From: Berghia stephanieae
Lineage: Eukaryota; Mollusca; Gastropoda; Nudibranchia; Aeolidiidae
Length of the DNA: 64,000 nucleotides
Direction: 5' to 3'
Assembly: GCA_034508935.3 (NCBI GenBank)
Contig: CM067445.1
Span: 25,677,983 to 25,741,982 of the forward strand
Position numbers and translations under genes: made by a program. Each line of letters begins with the position of its first letter. Within the stretch, counting starts at the first letter, position 1. The notes under the pieces are model-generated. The model saw nothing but the letters and a program-made list of their open reading frames with translations, made no database searches and was not told where the DNA came from. Shown here piece after piece: positions 38,886-50,526 of the stretch.

Positions 38886-41800
38886 GTGATGAAAGCTACT
38901 TTACCACGAGGGGAGAAGAACAATTCAACCATGGAACCTCAAAAAATTGGAAAAAGAAATATTTTCGTAAGTGTAGGCGAGTTTCAGGGCAAATTAAAAA
39001 CTCACATACGCTATTATGTTGACAAGGACAACGAATTAATCCCCCAGAGAAAGGGGATCGCATTAGACACCGAAGAGGTCAAAGAGTTAAAGAAGATAAT
39101 ACCAAAAGTATTAGATTTGTTCGAGAAAAAAAATTCGTCAATGGACGAGATGGACAAAATGGAGAACAAGAAAACTAAGATTAGAACCGAAATTGAGAAA
39201 TTAGAGAAACTTTTTGATGTAAATATTGATATTTACAAATATATCGACGTCGCATCATCTCGATTTACTTTAATGAAAAGAAGCGACTATACTCATTCGG
39301 CTACCATGCGCGTTCTACTCCATCACAATCACTTTTGCTATATCAAGAATATTGATCAAGTTGTTAAGACTTTTACTTGTAATAAATGCAACAAATTATG
39401 GAATTCTCACAAGAGGTTTTTAGCTCATGAGAAAATATGCCAAGGAGATAAAATACGTCACCATTACCCTGGTGGTGTGTATCAACTCGCTTTGACCGAT
39501 CTAGAAAAACTGAGAGAAGAGGGAATTGATATCAGTCCTGATTACGTATACCCATTTAGATGCGTTTTTGATATCGAATCTTATTTTGAAAAAGATGATA
39601 TTCAACAACCAAAGTCCACGACTTCTAAAACAACTTATACGCTCAAGCATGTACCCATGTCGATAGCTATCGCAACTAATGTTCCAGGATTTGACACTCC
39701 TGTGTTCTTCGTATCAGAGAACGATCCCCAGGCGCTGGTAGATCGCATGGTAGATTATTTAGAGACAGTGAGCGATCACGCCTTTTCTTATCTCCGTGAC
39801 GTTGTATTTCACCACGCTTATGAACAAATTGAGGATAATCAAAAACAGCAGCAGATTTTAGACCGTTACTTGAAACAAATGATTGTTGTCGGGTTTAATT
39901 CCAAAAACTACGATTTAAATGTATTGAAACAATTCTTAATCAAAAGGTTGTTAAAGACAAATGACCTGAAAGTTGTAAAAAAAAGTCACGCCTTCTTGTG
40001 TATCAGCAACGAAAAACTAAAATTTCTAGATATTACCAATTACCTTGCCCCCGGTTTCAGCTACTCCCAGTACTTAAATGCGTATAACGTTGAAGAAAAA
40101 AAGGGTTTTTTTTCCTTACGAATATTTTGATACTTTGGATAAATTAAAAGAAACATCACTTCCGCCTAGAGCAGCGTTCCATCGTGTTCTAAAAAATAGC
40201 GACATTTCTGAAGAAGATTACAAATATTGTCAGCGAATATGGAAAGAAGAAAAAATGTCGACAATGCTAGATTTCCTAAAATGGTATAACTTAAGGGATT
40301 GTGTTCCAATGTTAACCGCTCTCGATAGACAAACAGAGTTCTATAAACACCTAGGACTGGATATTTTTAAAAACGCACTTTCAATTCCAGGCGTTACACT
40401 CAGATATTTAATCAAAAACATTCCAGAAAACATCATTTTTTCTTTATTTAATGAAAAAAATAAAGATTTGCATCAATTAATGCGTAGCAACGTATGTGGA
40501 GGTCCCTCTATCATATTTACTCGTTATGTAGAGAAAGATGTAACATCTATTAGAGGTAATAGCGACAAACTCGTCAAGAGTCTAAAAGGTTATGACGCGA
40601 ACAGTCTTTATCTCTATTGTTTAGGACAAGACATGCCGACAGATTTAGCGATACGAAGACGTAAAAGTAGAGGCTATAGAGCTGAGAAACTCGATCCATA
40701 TGGACAGGAAGCCTGTTCGTGGTTGGAATGGGAAAGTTATAGAAGAAACATTCACATCAAACACAAATTTAATAGTACTGAGAAAGTTTTGGGAAGTAAA
40801 AAGAAGTACAAAGCCGATGGCTGGTGGTCTGACGCAAATCAATCTCTCGTGTTCGAATATTTTGGTTGCTGGATACACGGCCACAGTAAGTGTGACTTAA
40901 ATCGATCTGAAAAAAATATATTTGGCCAGAGTTTTTTAGAAAGAAAACGGAAGACAGAGGAAAAATTGAATTATTTGAGAAAAGAGCTTAATCTCGAAGT
41001 AGTGGTTATGTGGGAGTGCGAATGGTTAAAATTAAAAAAAAGTGATCCTCGCATTCGAGCCTACCTAGACAGAAAGTTACCTCCCCGTAAAGATCCTTTC
41101 AGTAAATTGAAATCTATTACAAAAGAAGCTATCGTTTGCGCAGTCATGAATGATGATTTATTCGGGCTTGTCCAGTGTGATATTCGAGTTCCATCTCATC
41201 TTTACCCGTACTACGCTGACATGCCTCCGATATTCAAAAATACAATGATTTATAGAGAAAATATAGGTGAAACGATGAAACAATTTGCCATTGATCATAA
41301 TCTATTAACACAACCTAGACGTAGTTTGATCAGTAGTTACCATGCTCGAGGGATTTTACTGACAACACCCTTGCTCAAGTGGTATTTGAATCATGGTCTT
41401 CTGGTCGATGATATCATGCAAATAATTGAATATGTCCCGAAAAAATGTTTTTCGACATTTGTTGAAACCGTGTCTAATGCCAGACGTGAAGGTGATAGGG
41501 ACAAAAAGTATGGTATACTTGCAGAGACAATGAAACTGATGGGAAATTCAGCGTATGGAAAAACCCTAGAAGGACTAGACAAACATATGACAGTTTTTTA
41601 TTCGGAAGATGATGAAACCATTTCTCAAAAGGTCAACTCTCCTTTATTTAGGAAAATGACACCTTTGACCCCGAAGTTACATGAAATAGAATCTGTTAAA
41701 ACCAATATTCGCTGGTATTTACCGATTCAGATAGGCTCAGTAGTATATTCTTACGCAAAACTTAGAATGTTGGAATTTCATTACGATTTTATTGATCGGT

Positions 41801-42162
41801 TTATTCCAAGGATGGATTATCAGCTGTTTGAAACTGATACAGACTCATTGTATATCGCCTTTAGTGAAAATGATTTGACTAAGATGATTAAACCATCGTT
41901 CATTGATGAATTTTATCAGGAATATGGTGATTGGTTTCCCAGTATTGCCTGTAAAACTCACCACAACGAATTCGTTTCAAACAAAACCGGCTTTGTTCCA
42001 TCTCTTTGTTGTGAAATTTATCAAAAGCATGAGAAAAGAACACCCGGGTTGTTCAAATTGGAATATGAAGGAGACGGGGGTGTTGCGCTTTGCTCAAAAA
42101 CATACATTTGTTTCAGTGATAAGAAAACAAAAATAAGTTGCAAAGGTTTGAGTAAAGGCTAA
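38886..42162 (+). CDS. Polinton PolB region with N-terminal PC4-like domain (part of broken Polinton)
   Basis: Protein-primed family B DNA polymerase. The front holds a PC4-like fold signature (NIFVSVGEFQGKLKTHIRYY then RKGIALDTEEVKELKK), a Cys/His cluster (FTCNKCNKLW, HEKIC) and exonuclease motifs (FDIESY, NSKNYDLN). Farther on are the polymerase motifs: GYDANSLYLYCLGQDMP (motif A region), KLMGNSAYGKTLEG (motif B) and ETDTDSLYIAF (motif C, DTD). In Polintons PolB copies the element's DNA. The PC4-like front is unusual and echoes the separate PC4-like protein at 48195-48620. Confidence 0.88.
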
Positions 42163-42398
42163 ACGAACTTACTAAAGAAAAATATCTGAATGTTTTAAAG
42201 AATAAAACTAGCGGGTCAGGTGTAAATAGGGGATTTAGAACTATTGATGCCCACGTGTACAGCTATAAACAGGAGCGAGCCAGTCTTTCATATTTCTATA
42301 TAAAAAGGAAGGTATGCCCAGATGGTATCACCACTCTTCCACTCTTGATCTAGATTGTTGATCTAATTACACATACTGAAGAACAACCAGAAATAACA

Positions 42399-43016
42399 AT
42401 GATAGATGTTAGATTTCAACACCCCTTTAACTGTCTAATCTCTGGACCAACGTGTTCGGGCAAGACCATGTGGGTAATACGCTTTCTAGATAACATAGAA
42501 CACATCATGTCACCAACCCCAGCAGAGATAGTGTGGTGTTACTCGGAATGGCAACCTATTTTTGAAAAGCTAAAATCAATTTCATTTGTAGAAGGATTAC
42601 CGAGATGGCAAGAATGGGAGGATGGGAAGAGAAGATTGGTAATAATCGATGACTTGATGAATGAAACAGACGATTCGATCACAAAACTATTTACAAAAGG
42701 CTCGCATCATAGAAATATCAGCGCTATATATATAGTTCAGAATCTTTTCAATAAAAATAAACATCATAGAACAATAAGTCTGAACAGTCATTACTTAGTA
42801 GTCTTTAAAAACCCACGTGATGCGAGTCAAATCAATAGATTAGCTCAGCAAATATATCCCAGTAAGTTGAAGTTTGTGGAAAGTTCATTTAAAGACGCAA
42901 CTTCACAACCATTTGGTTACTTACTTTTTGATCTGAGACAGAAAACACCTGACCATCTACGTCTACGGTCAAATATTTTTCCACCTGAGCACACGGTCGT
43001 TTATTTACAAAAATGA
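42399..43016 (+). CDS. Polinton packaging ATPase (FtsK/HerA type)
   Basis: About 205 residues with Walker A GPTCSGKT near residue 18 and Walker B RLVIIDDLMNE near residue 84, then a conserved KGSHHRNIS and QNLF block typical of Polinton and adenovirus-like genome-packaging ATPases. It lies just after PolB and overlaps the next small frame by four bases. Confidence 0.88.
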   Translation: MIDVRFQHPFNCLISGPTCSGKTMWVIRFLDNIEHIMSPTPAEIVWCYSEWQPIFEKLKSISFVEGLPRWQEWEDGKRRLVIIDDLMNETDDSITKLFTKGSHHRNISAIYIVQNLFNKNKHHRTISLNSHYLVVFKNPRDASQINRLAQQIYPSKLKFVESSFKDATSQPFGYLLFDLRQKTPDHLRLRSNIFPPEHTVVYLQK

Positions 43017-43342
43017 CAATATCCAAGTGTTTAAAGAGAAACATCCCACTTATTAGATTGATAGCAAAAGCTGGTTCTCGTACTAAAAAAGCCTTATTAA
43101 GAAGTGCAACACCAGATGTTGTAAAAAGTTTGAGCGAATGCGCGTTAAATGTTTTAAAAGGAAACGTACCCCTGTCATCGACTCAAAAGAAAAAGCTCTG
43201 TAGACACAAACAGAGTCTACGATCATTAGCAGCTAAAAGAATATCGATTAAAAGGAAGAAAACTATTTTACAAAGAGGAGGATTTACCCCAGCCTTATTG
43301 GGACCTGTATTGAACGTCCTCGGTGGTTTATTACTCCAGTAG
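43013..43342 (+). CDS. Polinton small basic protein
   Basis: 109 residues, Lys/Arg-rich, with a helix ending KRKKTILQRGGF and a hydrophobic tail LLGPVLNVLGGLLL. Such proteins sit beside the ATPase in many Polintons and resemble small core or minor virion peptides of adenovirus-like viruses; the role here is inferred. Confidence 0.55.
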   Translation: MTISKCLKRNIPLIRLIAKAGSRTKKALLRSATPDVVKSLSECALNVLKGNVPLSSTQKKKLCRHKQSLRSLAAKRISIKRKKTILQRGGFTPALLGPVLNVLGGLLLQ

Positions 43343-43344
43343 TC

Positions 43345-43989
43345 ATGGAACATGCAAAAAAAATGATACTTGTGGACCCTAGGATGTTAAATTCTGTGAG
43401 AAATGAACCAGCTGTTCCCGATGCTACATCGTTAAGTTTAAGTGATATGGACAATGAGATGAGTGAAATTTTACAAAGGAGTGACCTTAACCCGCAAGAC
43501 AAAATGAATGAATGTCAACAGATATTATGGAGATATCTCAAACGTTACGACCAAACAAAAGAGAAGTCTTTTAAAACTGGAACAAATTCACAAAAACCGA
43601 TAGAAATAAAAAATGATTATGAAACAAGTATAAAGGATATTATGGATAGTGTTCCTAAAACCTTAAAAGGAAAAGCCGAGCGTCTACTTAAACACGTTCA
43701 TCAAAACTCGGATTTACAATGGAACACACGTGGTGAAATCTCGTATAAAGGAGAAACGATCAGAAACAGTAACATTATCGATTTGATTAACGATGTATTG
43801 AGAAAACGAAAGGGTTTTGATCCAGAAGGCTGGCGTGTTTTCGCGACTGTGTTACATGAATCAAATATCCCACAAGATTTGATTGGTCACCCAGATCGTT
43901 GGAGTGTTATTCGTGAACCATCCAATAGCATAAAACCAAATATTTCTAAAAATACACAACCACTTTTTAAATGGGAAGAATACAAATAA
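43345..43989 (+). CDS. Polinton conserved protein upstream of integrase
   Basis: 214 residues, Glu/Lys-rich and helical at the front, then a compact segment (LLKHVHQNSDLQWNTRGEIS, NIIDLINDVLRKRK) and ending LFKWEEYK. I know this type as a frequent neighbour of the Polinton integrase, with no assigned function. Confidence 0.5.
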   Translation: MEHAKKMILVDPRMLNSVRNEPAVPDATSLSLSDMDNEMSEILQRSDLNPQDKMNECQQILWRYLKRYDQTKEKSFKTGTNSQKPIEIKNDYETSIKDIMDSVPKTLKGKAERLLKHVHQNSDLQWNTRGEISYKGETIRNSNIIDLINDVLRKRKGFDPEGWRVFATVLHESNIPQDLIGHPDRWSVIREPSNSIKPNISKNTQPLFKWEEYK

Positions 43990-45051
43990 ATGACGGAGAA
44001 GAGGCTTAGACGGGTATATTACCAAATCGGTCACCCTGGGTCTTTTGGAGGAGTTGGACGTTTGGTAAAGGCTACTAAAACAAAAACATCTGACGCAAAA
44101 CGTTGATTAGCTTATCAAGACACTTACAGTCTTCATAAACCTGTAAGGTATAATTTTGAACGCAGAAAAACTATCGTTCCCGGGTCCTGGTTCCAATTTC
44201 AAGCGGATCTTGTGGATTTTCAAAAGCTAAAGAAGGAAAACAGAAGATATTCCTATATCTTGACGTGTATCGATGTTTTCAGTAAATATGCCTGGGCTAT
44301 TCCTTTGAAGACCAAAACAGGTACTGCTCTTAAAGAAGCTTTTCAAAATATATTTAACAATCATCGGATCCCCGTGAAACTGCAAACCGATCGTGGGGCT
44401 GAATTTACCAACAAGATACTCCAGAGATACTTAAGAGAACAGAATGTTGAATTTTTTACTACTGAAAACAACGACATCAAAGCGGCGATTGTTGAACGTT
44501 TTAATAGAACACTGAAAGAAAAGATATGGAGATATTTCACGTGGAAAAATACCAGAAACTATTTAAACGTATTGCCCCAGATTCTAAACGATTATAATAA
44601 TTCTTTTCACAGAAGTATAGGTCGCGCCCCTGTAGAGGTGACACCCGAAAACCAAGAGGAGGTTTGGTCAAAACTTTATACAAGAGATATACCTAAAAAA
44701 AAAAGACGCGTAGAAAAGTATAAGTTAGGAGATAGGGTCAGAATCAGTAAAACTAGAGTAACATTTAGAAAGAGTTATCTCCCCTGGTGGAGCGAGGAAT
44801 TATTTACTGTTAGTAGGATTAATAGAACTGCTCCAATTACCTATAGGATAAAGGACGATTCTGGTGATGAGGTAAAAGGTTCTTTTTACACAGAGGAATT
44901 GCAAAAGACTGGAGATGAACATATTTTTCACATTGAAAAAATATTGAGACACCGAAAACGAGGACGTATAGAATATCTTGTTAAGTGGAGTGGTTATGAT
45001 CATTCATTTAATTCGTGGATTCCAAAAGACTCACTCTTAACTTTATCATAA
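43990..45051 (+). CDS. Polinton integrase with C-terminal chromodomain (part of broken Polinton)
   Basis: Retroviral-type DDE core: DFQKLKKENRRYSYILTCID (first Asp region), LQTDRGAEFTN (second Asp), and the Glu in AAIVERFNRTLKEK. The chromodomain is IEKILRHRKRGRIEYLVKW followed by YDHSFNSWIPKDSL. Chromodomains on integrases can steer insertion to marked chromatin. Polinton integrases make 6 bp duplications, as seen here. Confidence 0.88.
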
Positions 45052-45052
45052 A

Positions 45053-45841
45053 TTGCTGAATGACGTCATGTTTTATTTAACACTACCCAGTAATAGTAGT
45101 ATGATATATTACCCCGATAACCACGCGGGTCATTTTTTTACAAAGTTAGCTGAGTCATTTGATTTAAATGAGAATTACGAGGTCGGTCTCTCTGAAATTA
45201 TACTCCCAAATTCTTACCGTAACATTAATGAAAAAGAGTGCTGGTTATCTTTCCGAAACGACAATGACACAGAACAAAAAACAATACGGATACCCTCTGG
45301 ACTATATAAGACTGCTGATGAATTAATTTCGACTATCAACAACCTAATCAAAGTGAATTCATCCAAAAAAAATTACGGTAATATCAAATTGTTTTACAAC
45401 TCGTCGACTCGTAAAGCTACGATAAGACTTTACAGGAAAGGTAGCATTATAGAACTCAGTCCAACATTAGCCGAAATCCTTCATATTACGGATCAACATT
45501 TACTCTGGGGGCGTGGTAATTATCAGAGCAAAGGTATAGTAAAGATCAATAAAGATCACGATTCTGTATACATATACTGTGATCTTTTCCAACCCAGACC
45601 TGTAGGAGATACCCTAGCACCCTTGGTTCGTATCATCCCACCCGGTGACAGAGAAGCTGAAGTATTACATTTCATATTCGACAAGATTAATTACGTACCA
45701 ATAAATCGATTTCAATTCAACACAGTGGAGATCCTGGTGACCACGGATACCGGAAAGGAGGTGAAATTCGAAGAGGGAAAGACAGTGGTGACATTACATT
45801 TTCGAAAAAAAAAGACCGGAAGATTATTGACGTCATCATGA
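45053..45841 (+). CDS. Polinton penton-like minor capsid protein (single jelly roll)
   Basis: About 260 residues; the likelier start is the ATG at 45068 before FYLTLPSNSSMIYYPDN. The front plus ENYEVGLSEIILPNSYRNI is the well-known Polinton minor capsid (penton) signature. It lies between integrase and the pVI-like gene, and overlaps the next frame by four bases. Confidence 0.78.
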   Translation: MLNDVMFYLTLPSNSSMIYYPDNHAGHFFTKLAESFDLNENYEVGLSEIILPNSYRNINEKECWLSFRNDNDTEQKTIRIPSGLYKTADELISTINNLIKVNSSKKNYGNIKLFYNSSTRKATIRLYRKGSIIELSPTLAEILHITDQHLLWGRGNYQSKGIVKINKDHDSVYIYCDLFQPRPVGDTLAPLVRIIPPGDREAEVLHFIFDKINYVPINRFQFNTVEILVTTDTGKEVKFEEGKTVVTLHFRKKKTGRLLTSS

Positions 45842-46293
45842 GGTCGGGTGCATTTCAGGCAGATAAAAAAGCATATGAGGATTATTATTGTACACAAGCC
45901 GGACACGGATTACCAGTCTTTGTTGGTGGGAGAAATTACAGAGGAAGAGGTTTTGGAAAACTACTTGGATCTATAGGCAGAACTATTATTCCTATTTTAA
46001 AAAAAGGCGGGAAATCATTACTCAAAGAATCTGCTCGCACGGGTTTAGAAGTTGCTGGTGATGTGTTATCCGGGAAAAGCGTTAGATCTGCCGTGAAAGA
46101 TAGAGCTACCAGAGCTGGAAAACGATTATTAGATAAAGCAGTTCACAAAGTTGTAAGTGGTGTGGGAATAACACCACCCGCTCCACCTGGTGAGCCGCAA
46201 AGAAAACGTATTAAAAGAAGCACCTCGAAGAGAAACAAAGGTAAAAACGTAAGACATAGAGAGAAGAGAAACCCCAAAGATATTTTCGGATAA
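45838..46293 (+). CDS. Polinton pVI-like minor virion protein
   Basis: 151 residues starting MRSGAFQADKKAYEDYYCTQ. A Gly-rich stretch (LPVFVGGRNYRGRGFGK) resembles cleavage sites of adenain-type proteases, followed by an amphipathic helix region (LLGSIGRTIIPILKKGGKS) and a very basic tail. This layout resembles adenovirus pVI/pX. The role is inferred from position beside the capsid genes. Confidence 0.6.
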   Translation: MRSGAFQADKKAYEDYYCTQAGHGLPVFVGGRNYRGRGFGKLLGSIGRTIIPILKKGGKSLLKESARTGLEVAGDVLSGKSVRSAVKDRATRAGKRLLDKAVHKVVSGVGITPPAPPGEPQRKRIKRSTSKRNKGKNVRHREKRNPKDIFG

Positions 46294-46295
46294 AC

Positions 46296-47606
46296 ATGTC
46301 TCTGTTGCATCACCAATCATCGGAAAGTTTAGATTCTGGTTTAGATCTATTCACTGTCTTACCGACTCAAACATCTGTGCAAAGCGGATCATTTGTAGAA
46401 TTTCACCCTCTCTCAACATTAACACATGGAGCGCCTATTGAATTTACAATAAGCGGAGGTACGAGTGATTATATCGATTTAACCAATACGTATTTACATA
46501 TTAAGGCCAAGATTACAAAAGCGGATGGAACAAATCTGGATGATAATGCGGATGTGGCACCTGCGAATTATTTCTTGCACTCTCTGTTCTCCCAGGTTGA
46601 CCTCATATTAAACGATACTCTCGTTTCAACCAGTGACAATCTGTATCCATACAGAGCTATTTTTGAAACATTATTGAACTCGAGTCCAGAAGCAAAGAAG
46701 AGTCATCTGACAAGTCAATTTTTTTATACCGATACACCTCACCACACTGAAAAGACCACAGGTGATGAGAATAAAGGACTAAAAATCAGGCGATCCCTGA
46801 CCGCAAACAGCAAAGAAATAGACATGCTAGGAAGATTACACTTGGACTTTACACATCAAGAAAGATATTTGATAAATGGTGTGGATGTAAAAATCAGACT
46901 CACACCCTCTTAAGATTCATTTAATCTGATAGCTAATGATAATACCTCCGGTTTTCGGAGTAAGATCACTCATGCGTCTATTCATGTCAGAAAGGCTAAA
47001 TTAAATCCTGCTGTTCAACTAGCTCACGAGAGTGCTTTAAAAAAAGGTAACATAAAATATCCATTGAAAAGAGTTGTTCAAAAAACTTTCGCTATCCCGA
47101 CAGGTAATTTAAGCGCTATTCAAGATAATCTATTTTTAAGTCAAACCCCAAATAAGATAATAATAGGTATAGTAGATAGCTCTGCGTTTAATGGGACGTA
47201 TAATAAAAATCCTTTTGATTTCAAACATCATGATCTATCCTTTTTAGCCTTATACATGGATGGACATCAAATCCCATCAAAAGCTCTAACACCTGATTTT
47301 AAAAGCAACAGATATGTAAGAGCGTATCACAGCCTGATGTTAGCCAATGGTTTAGTAAACAAGGACGCCGGAAACGGAATAAGTTATAATGATTATTCTG
47401 GGGGATATACATTATTCTCTTTCGATTTAAGTCCCAGTTTGTTGGATGGTGATCAGTTTGAGCTGGTGAAAAGCGGTGCTCTGCGTTTAGAAATGAAGTT
47501 CTCTGAAGCCCTCCCCAATCCTATACATGTGATCGTTTACGGTGAAATGGATAGTATTGTTGAATTGGATCACTCCCGTCAAGTATTGATCGATTTTTAT
47601 AGATGA
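46296..47606 (+). CDS. Polinton double-jelly-roll major capsid region (part of broken Polinton)
   Basis: Starts MSLLHHQSSESLDSGLDLFT; conserved features include GSFVEFHPLSTLTHGAPIEF, NYFLHSLFSQVDLILNDTLV and, later, YMDGHQIPSKALTPDF. The order and sequence match Polinton major capsid proteins, which share the double jelly roll with adenovirus hexon. Confidence 0.85.
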
Positions 47607-48076
47607 ATACTTATGACATTGTAAACTTTCTGAAATGTAATATTTTTTCAAGGCGGATATTTAGAGGGGTATATCCAAAGGATTTACTTCCTAAGAGGGT
47701 TAACACCCGAGAGCCTAGTGCCTTTATAATCAATACGGGTAATAGCCGAGGACCTGGAGAACACTGGGTATGTGTCTATCAAAACGGATTCGGTACAATG
47801 GAATTTATGGATAGTTTTGGTTTCGCTCCTTCATTTTATCCTGAAATACAGAGTTTCATAACACGGCATAGTTCAGTTTGTTACCACAACACGCGTTTAT
47901 TACAAGATCTAACTAGTTCCGTGTGTGGTATGTAGTACTGTGTTTATTTTGTTGTAATGAAAGCCAAAGGTTTCAGTATGTCACGTCTGTTGTCTCAGTT
48001 TCATTCACACAAACTTAAAAATAACGACAAAAGGGTTATTTCCCTGGTTGTTCAAATGATGAAAAAAAGAAGATGA
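47603..48076 (+). CDS. Polinton adenain-like cysteine protease (part of broken Polinton)
   Basis: Begins MNTYDIVNFLKCNIF. GEHWVCVYQNG carries the catalytic His, MEFMDSFG the Asp position, and the SSVCGMYC-type block the Cys (Ulp1/adenovirus protease fold). In Polintons this enzyme matures capsid proteins. Confidence 0.8.
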
Positions 48077-48194
48077 TTGGTTGAACGAGTATAACAAAGT
48101 AATCTGGTTTAGACTGGTTCAAACTGCTTCAAAACCTAGCTTGGCGCTTATCACAGCCTGGTTTTAAGCATTCGAATAAAGAACTCCAATTGAG

Positions 48195-48620
48195 ATGGAT
48201 ATGAAAAAGACAGAGTGTGTTATGTATCCATTAGGTAGAAACATTTACGCCAGGGTAAAAACTTGGAGAGGTATCACCAGACTTCATATTCAACCGTACG
48301 CAGAAAAAAATAGAAAATTATCACCTCTACCAAAAGGTATCAAAATAGATCAAAAGGAATTTCAACGTTTGATTAAAATTCGCGATAATATTAACTCTGA
48401 TTTTAAACAAAAAAATGTTAACTCATTTGTAAATAAAAGTAAAGAGGGAGAGTTAATTTCACAACCCTTCTACAAATCTCATTTTGATAACGGGCAAACA
48501 TTTGTTAATAATAATAAAGGTGGGTACACCTTCGATAATGATTCAAAACTAGGTTGCGAGGAGAAAATTAAACAGTTTACTCAAACACCTTTGTACTTAC
48601 CACATTTTGCTTCAATATAA
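48195..48620 (+). CDS. PC4-like single-stranded-DNA-binding protein (Polinton)
   Basis: 141 residues starting MDMKKTECVMYPLGRNIYAR. The stretch LGRNIYARVKTWRGITRLHI, PLPKGIKIDQKEFQRLIKIR resembles the PC4/p15 coactivator fold (curved sheet then helix). The Asn/Lys-rich remainder looks disordered. PC4 proteins bind single-stranded DNA; a replication or transcription role is inferred. Confidence 0.55.
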   Translation: MDMKKTECVMYPLGRNIYARVKTWRGITRLHIQPYAEKNRKLSPLPKGIKIDQKEFQRLIKIRDNINSDFKQKNVNSFVNKSKEGELISQPFYKSHFDNGQTFVNNNKGGYTFDNDSKLGCEEKIKQFTQTPLYLPHFASI

Positions 48621-48637
48621 CAGATAAATAATTAACT

Positions 48638-49057
48638 ATGGATAGCAACAGAGTGTATTGTGTCAGACGTGTTAAAGAAAAACTGCTTATTTACGCTTTG
48701 ATTTCAATGTTGGTTTTAACAGTTGTTAGTTGGGTTATTTTTTTCATCTTGTTAAGTATCTGGTATGGCGGTGGTACAAACACGTGGAATAAATCAAGTA
48801 TATTTAATGAAACATGTGGTTTTGGGAGATTAGATATCGTAAAATCAAACACAACTGGATGTATGAAACAATTCAACTTATTTGATAGTGTCAGGTTGAG
48901 TCTATGTAGAACAAATGAACAGAAATCTATCATAGATATTAGAAAATTTATAAATGAAAAACCTACGATTATAGGTATCAATTTGTCTCTATCACAATGG
49001 TGTAATCTAATAAAAATGATTCCCTCCGTTTTATATGCTATATCATCTTTATTGTAA
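48638..49057 (+). CDS. Polinton single-pass membrane protein, unrecognised
   Basis: 139 residues with one strong membrane segment (about 17-43, LIYALISMLVLTVVSWVIFF) and a short ectodomain with four cysteines (ETCGF, TTGCM, LSLCR, SQWCNL). No family recognised. It is the last plus-strand gene before the microsatellite block. Confidence 0.5.
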   Translation: MDSNRVYCVRRVKEKLLIYALISMLVLTVVSWVIFFILLSIWYGGGTNTWNKSSIFNETCGFGRLDIVKSNTTGCMKQFNLFDSVRLSLCRTNEQKSIIDIRKFINEKPTIIGINLSLSQWCNLIKMIPSVLYAISSLL

Positions 49058-49199
49058 GTACACAACACGGTGAAGGGTATTTATTTATGTTTATATTGGA
49101 ATGATATGATGATGATTTTGCGCATTTAGCATCACCCGGTGATGCAAATGCGCGTTATAAATGTCATGTATTATTATTATGATATACTTTGATATACTA

Positions 49200-49203
49200 C
49201 GAA

Positions 49204-49266
<63 letters not shown>

Positions 49267-49286
49267 CTGTCAAAGTAACCCAATAA

Positions 49287-49364
<78 letters not shown>

Positions 49365-49391
49365 CACCATTATTGTAATCATTACTATTTG

Positions 49392-49432
<41 letters not shown>

Positions 49433-49455
49433 ACTACTACTACTACTACTACTAT

Positions 49456-49496
<41 letters not shown>

Positions 49497-49697
49497 TCGC
49501 TATCACCATCACTATTAATGTAATCGTTTTCATCTTTGTTTAATTTAAACAAAAAAATAAAATAAAATAATCTTGATTAAGCTATTTCCACATTCATGGT
49601 CTACTTGATTGTTATCGAAATGTCAATGATTAGGTATATAACCATACAATTGTGATGTTCATATTAATTTACTATAAAATAATAATAAATGTATTAC

Positions 49698-49778
<81 letters not shown>

Positions 49779-49949
49779 TCAATGTTCTATAAATGGTGGT
49801 GGGTATTTACTGATTAATAAAGTTTTTTTTAAAATGTCTCCCTGAGTTTTGTGTTATATTGTATTTGAAATCGAAAAGGATGAGAATGTGACTGCTTTTG
49901 TCGTTGTCTTTGCTGCTGCTGAAGAGAATGCTGATGCTGATGATGATGG

Positions 49950-50001
<52 letters not shown>

Positions 50002-50150
50002 GGTGGCGATGGTGATGATGATGATGATGATGATGATGATAATAATGATGATGATGATGGTGGTGGTGGTGGTGGTAGTGGTGATGGTGGTGGTGGTGGT
50101 GGTGGTAGTGGCGGTGGTAGTGGTGGTGGTTGTGGTAATGACGATGTCCT
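49200..50150 (+). repeat. Microsatellite block in the right part of the Polinton
   Basis: (TA)n 49208-49265, (ATT)n 49288-49364, (ACT)n 49390-49497, (ATT)n 49697-49773, then (GAT)n/(GGT)n 49936-50140. Frames through this block are artefacts. Confidence 0.9.
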
Positions 50151-50187
50151 ATCTTGATTTGAAGGTCTCGAAAGTTCAGTATTAAAT

Positions 50188-50343
50188 ATGATAAATCCAG
50201 TAATCACAGACGATATCCGTGACTGGATGGGTATTATTGTTTTAAAAAATGGTTGCGTTGTGGGCTTGGGAATAATTGTTACTCATTTAAAATCTCTCGT
50301 CTCATATGTGAATGAGTACAATAAACCTTTACGGATATCGTGA
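50188..50343 (+). CDS. Short hydrophobic ORF near right end of Polinton
   Basis: 51 residues beginning MINPVITDDIRDWMGIIVLK with GCVVGLGIIVTHL. It may be a small gene or chance; nothing recognised. Confidence 0.25.
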   Translation: MINPVITDDIRDWMGIIVLKNGCVVGLGIIVTHLKSLVSYVNEYNKPLRIS

Positions 50344-50526
50344 GAGTATTGGTATAACGATTACACACCAGGCGGTTTACGCTGTCTAAAAATAAAAATA
50401 TCGCATCATAATGAAAGACAAGATGGAAAACAAACAGACAAAAAGAAGAAAAAAATCAACTCAGGAGGAGGAAGGAGAGGGGGAATTTAAAAATAAAATA
50501 AAATTAAATATAAAAACTTACGTGTC

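Noticed and set aside
49197-50207. Long poly-Asn, poly-Asp and poly-Pro ORFs on both strands
   Set aside because: All arise from microsatellites at the right end of the Polinton.
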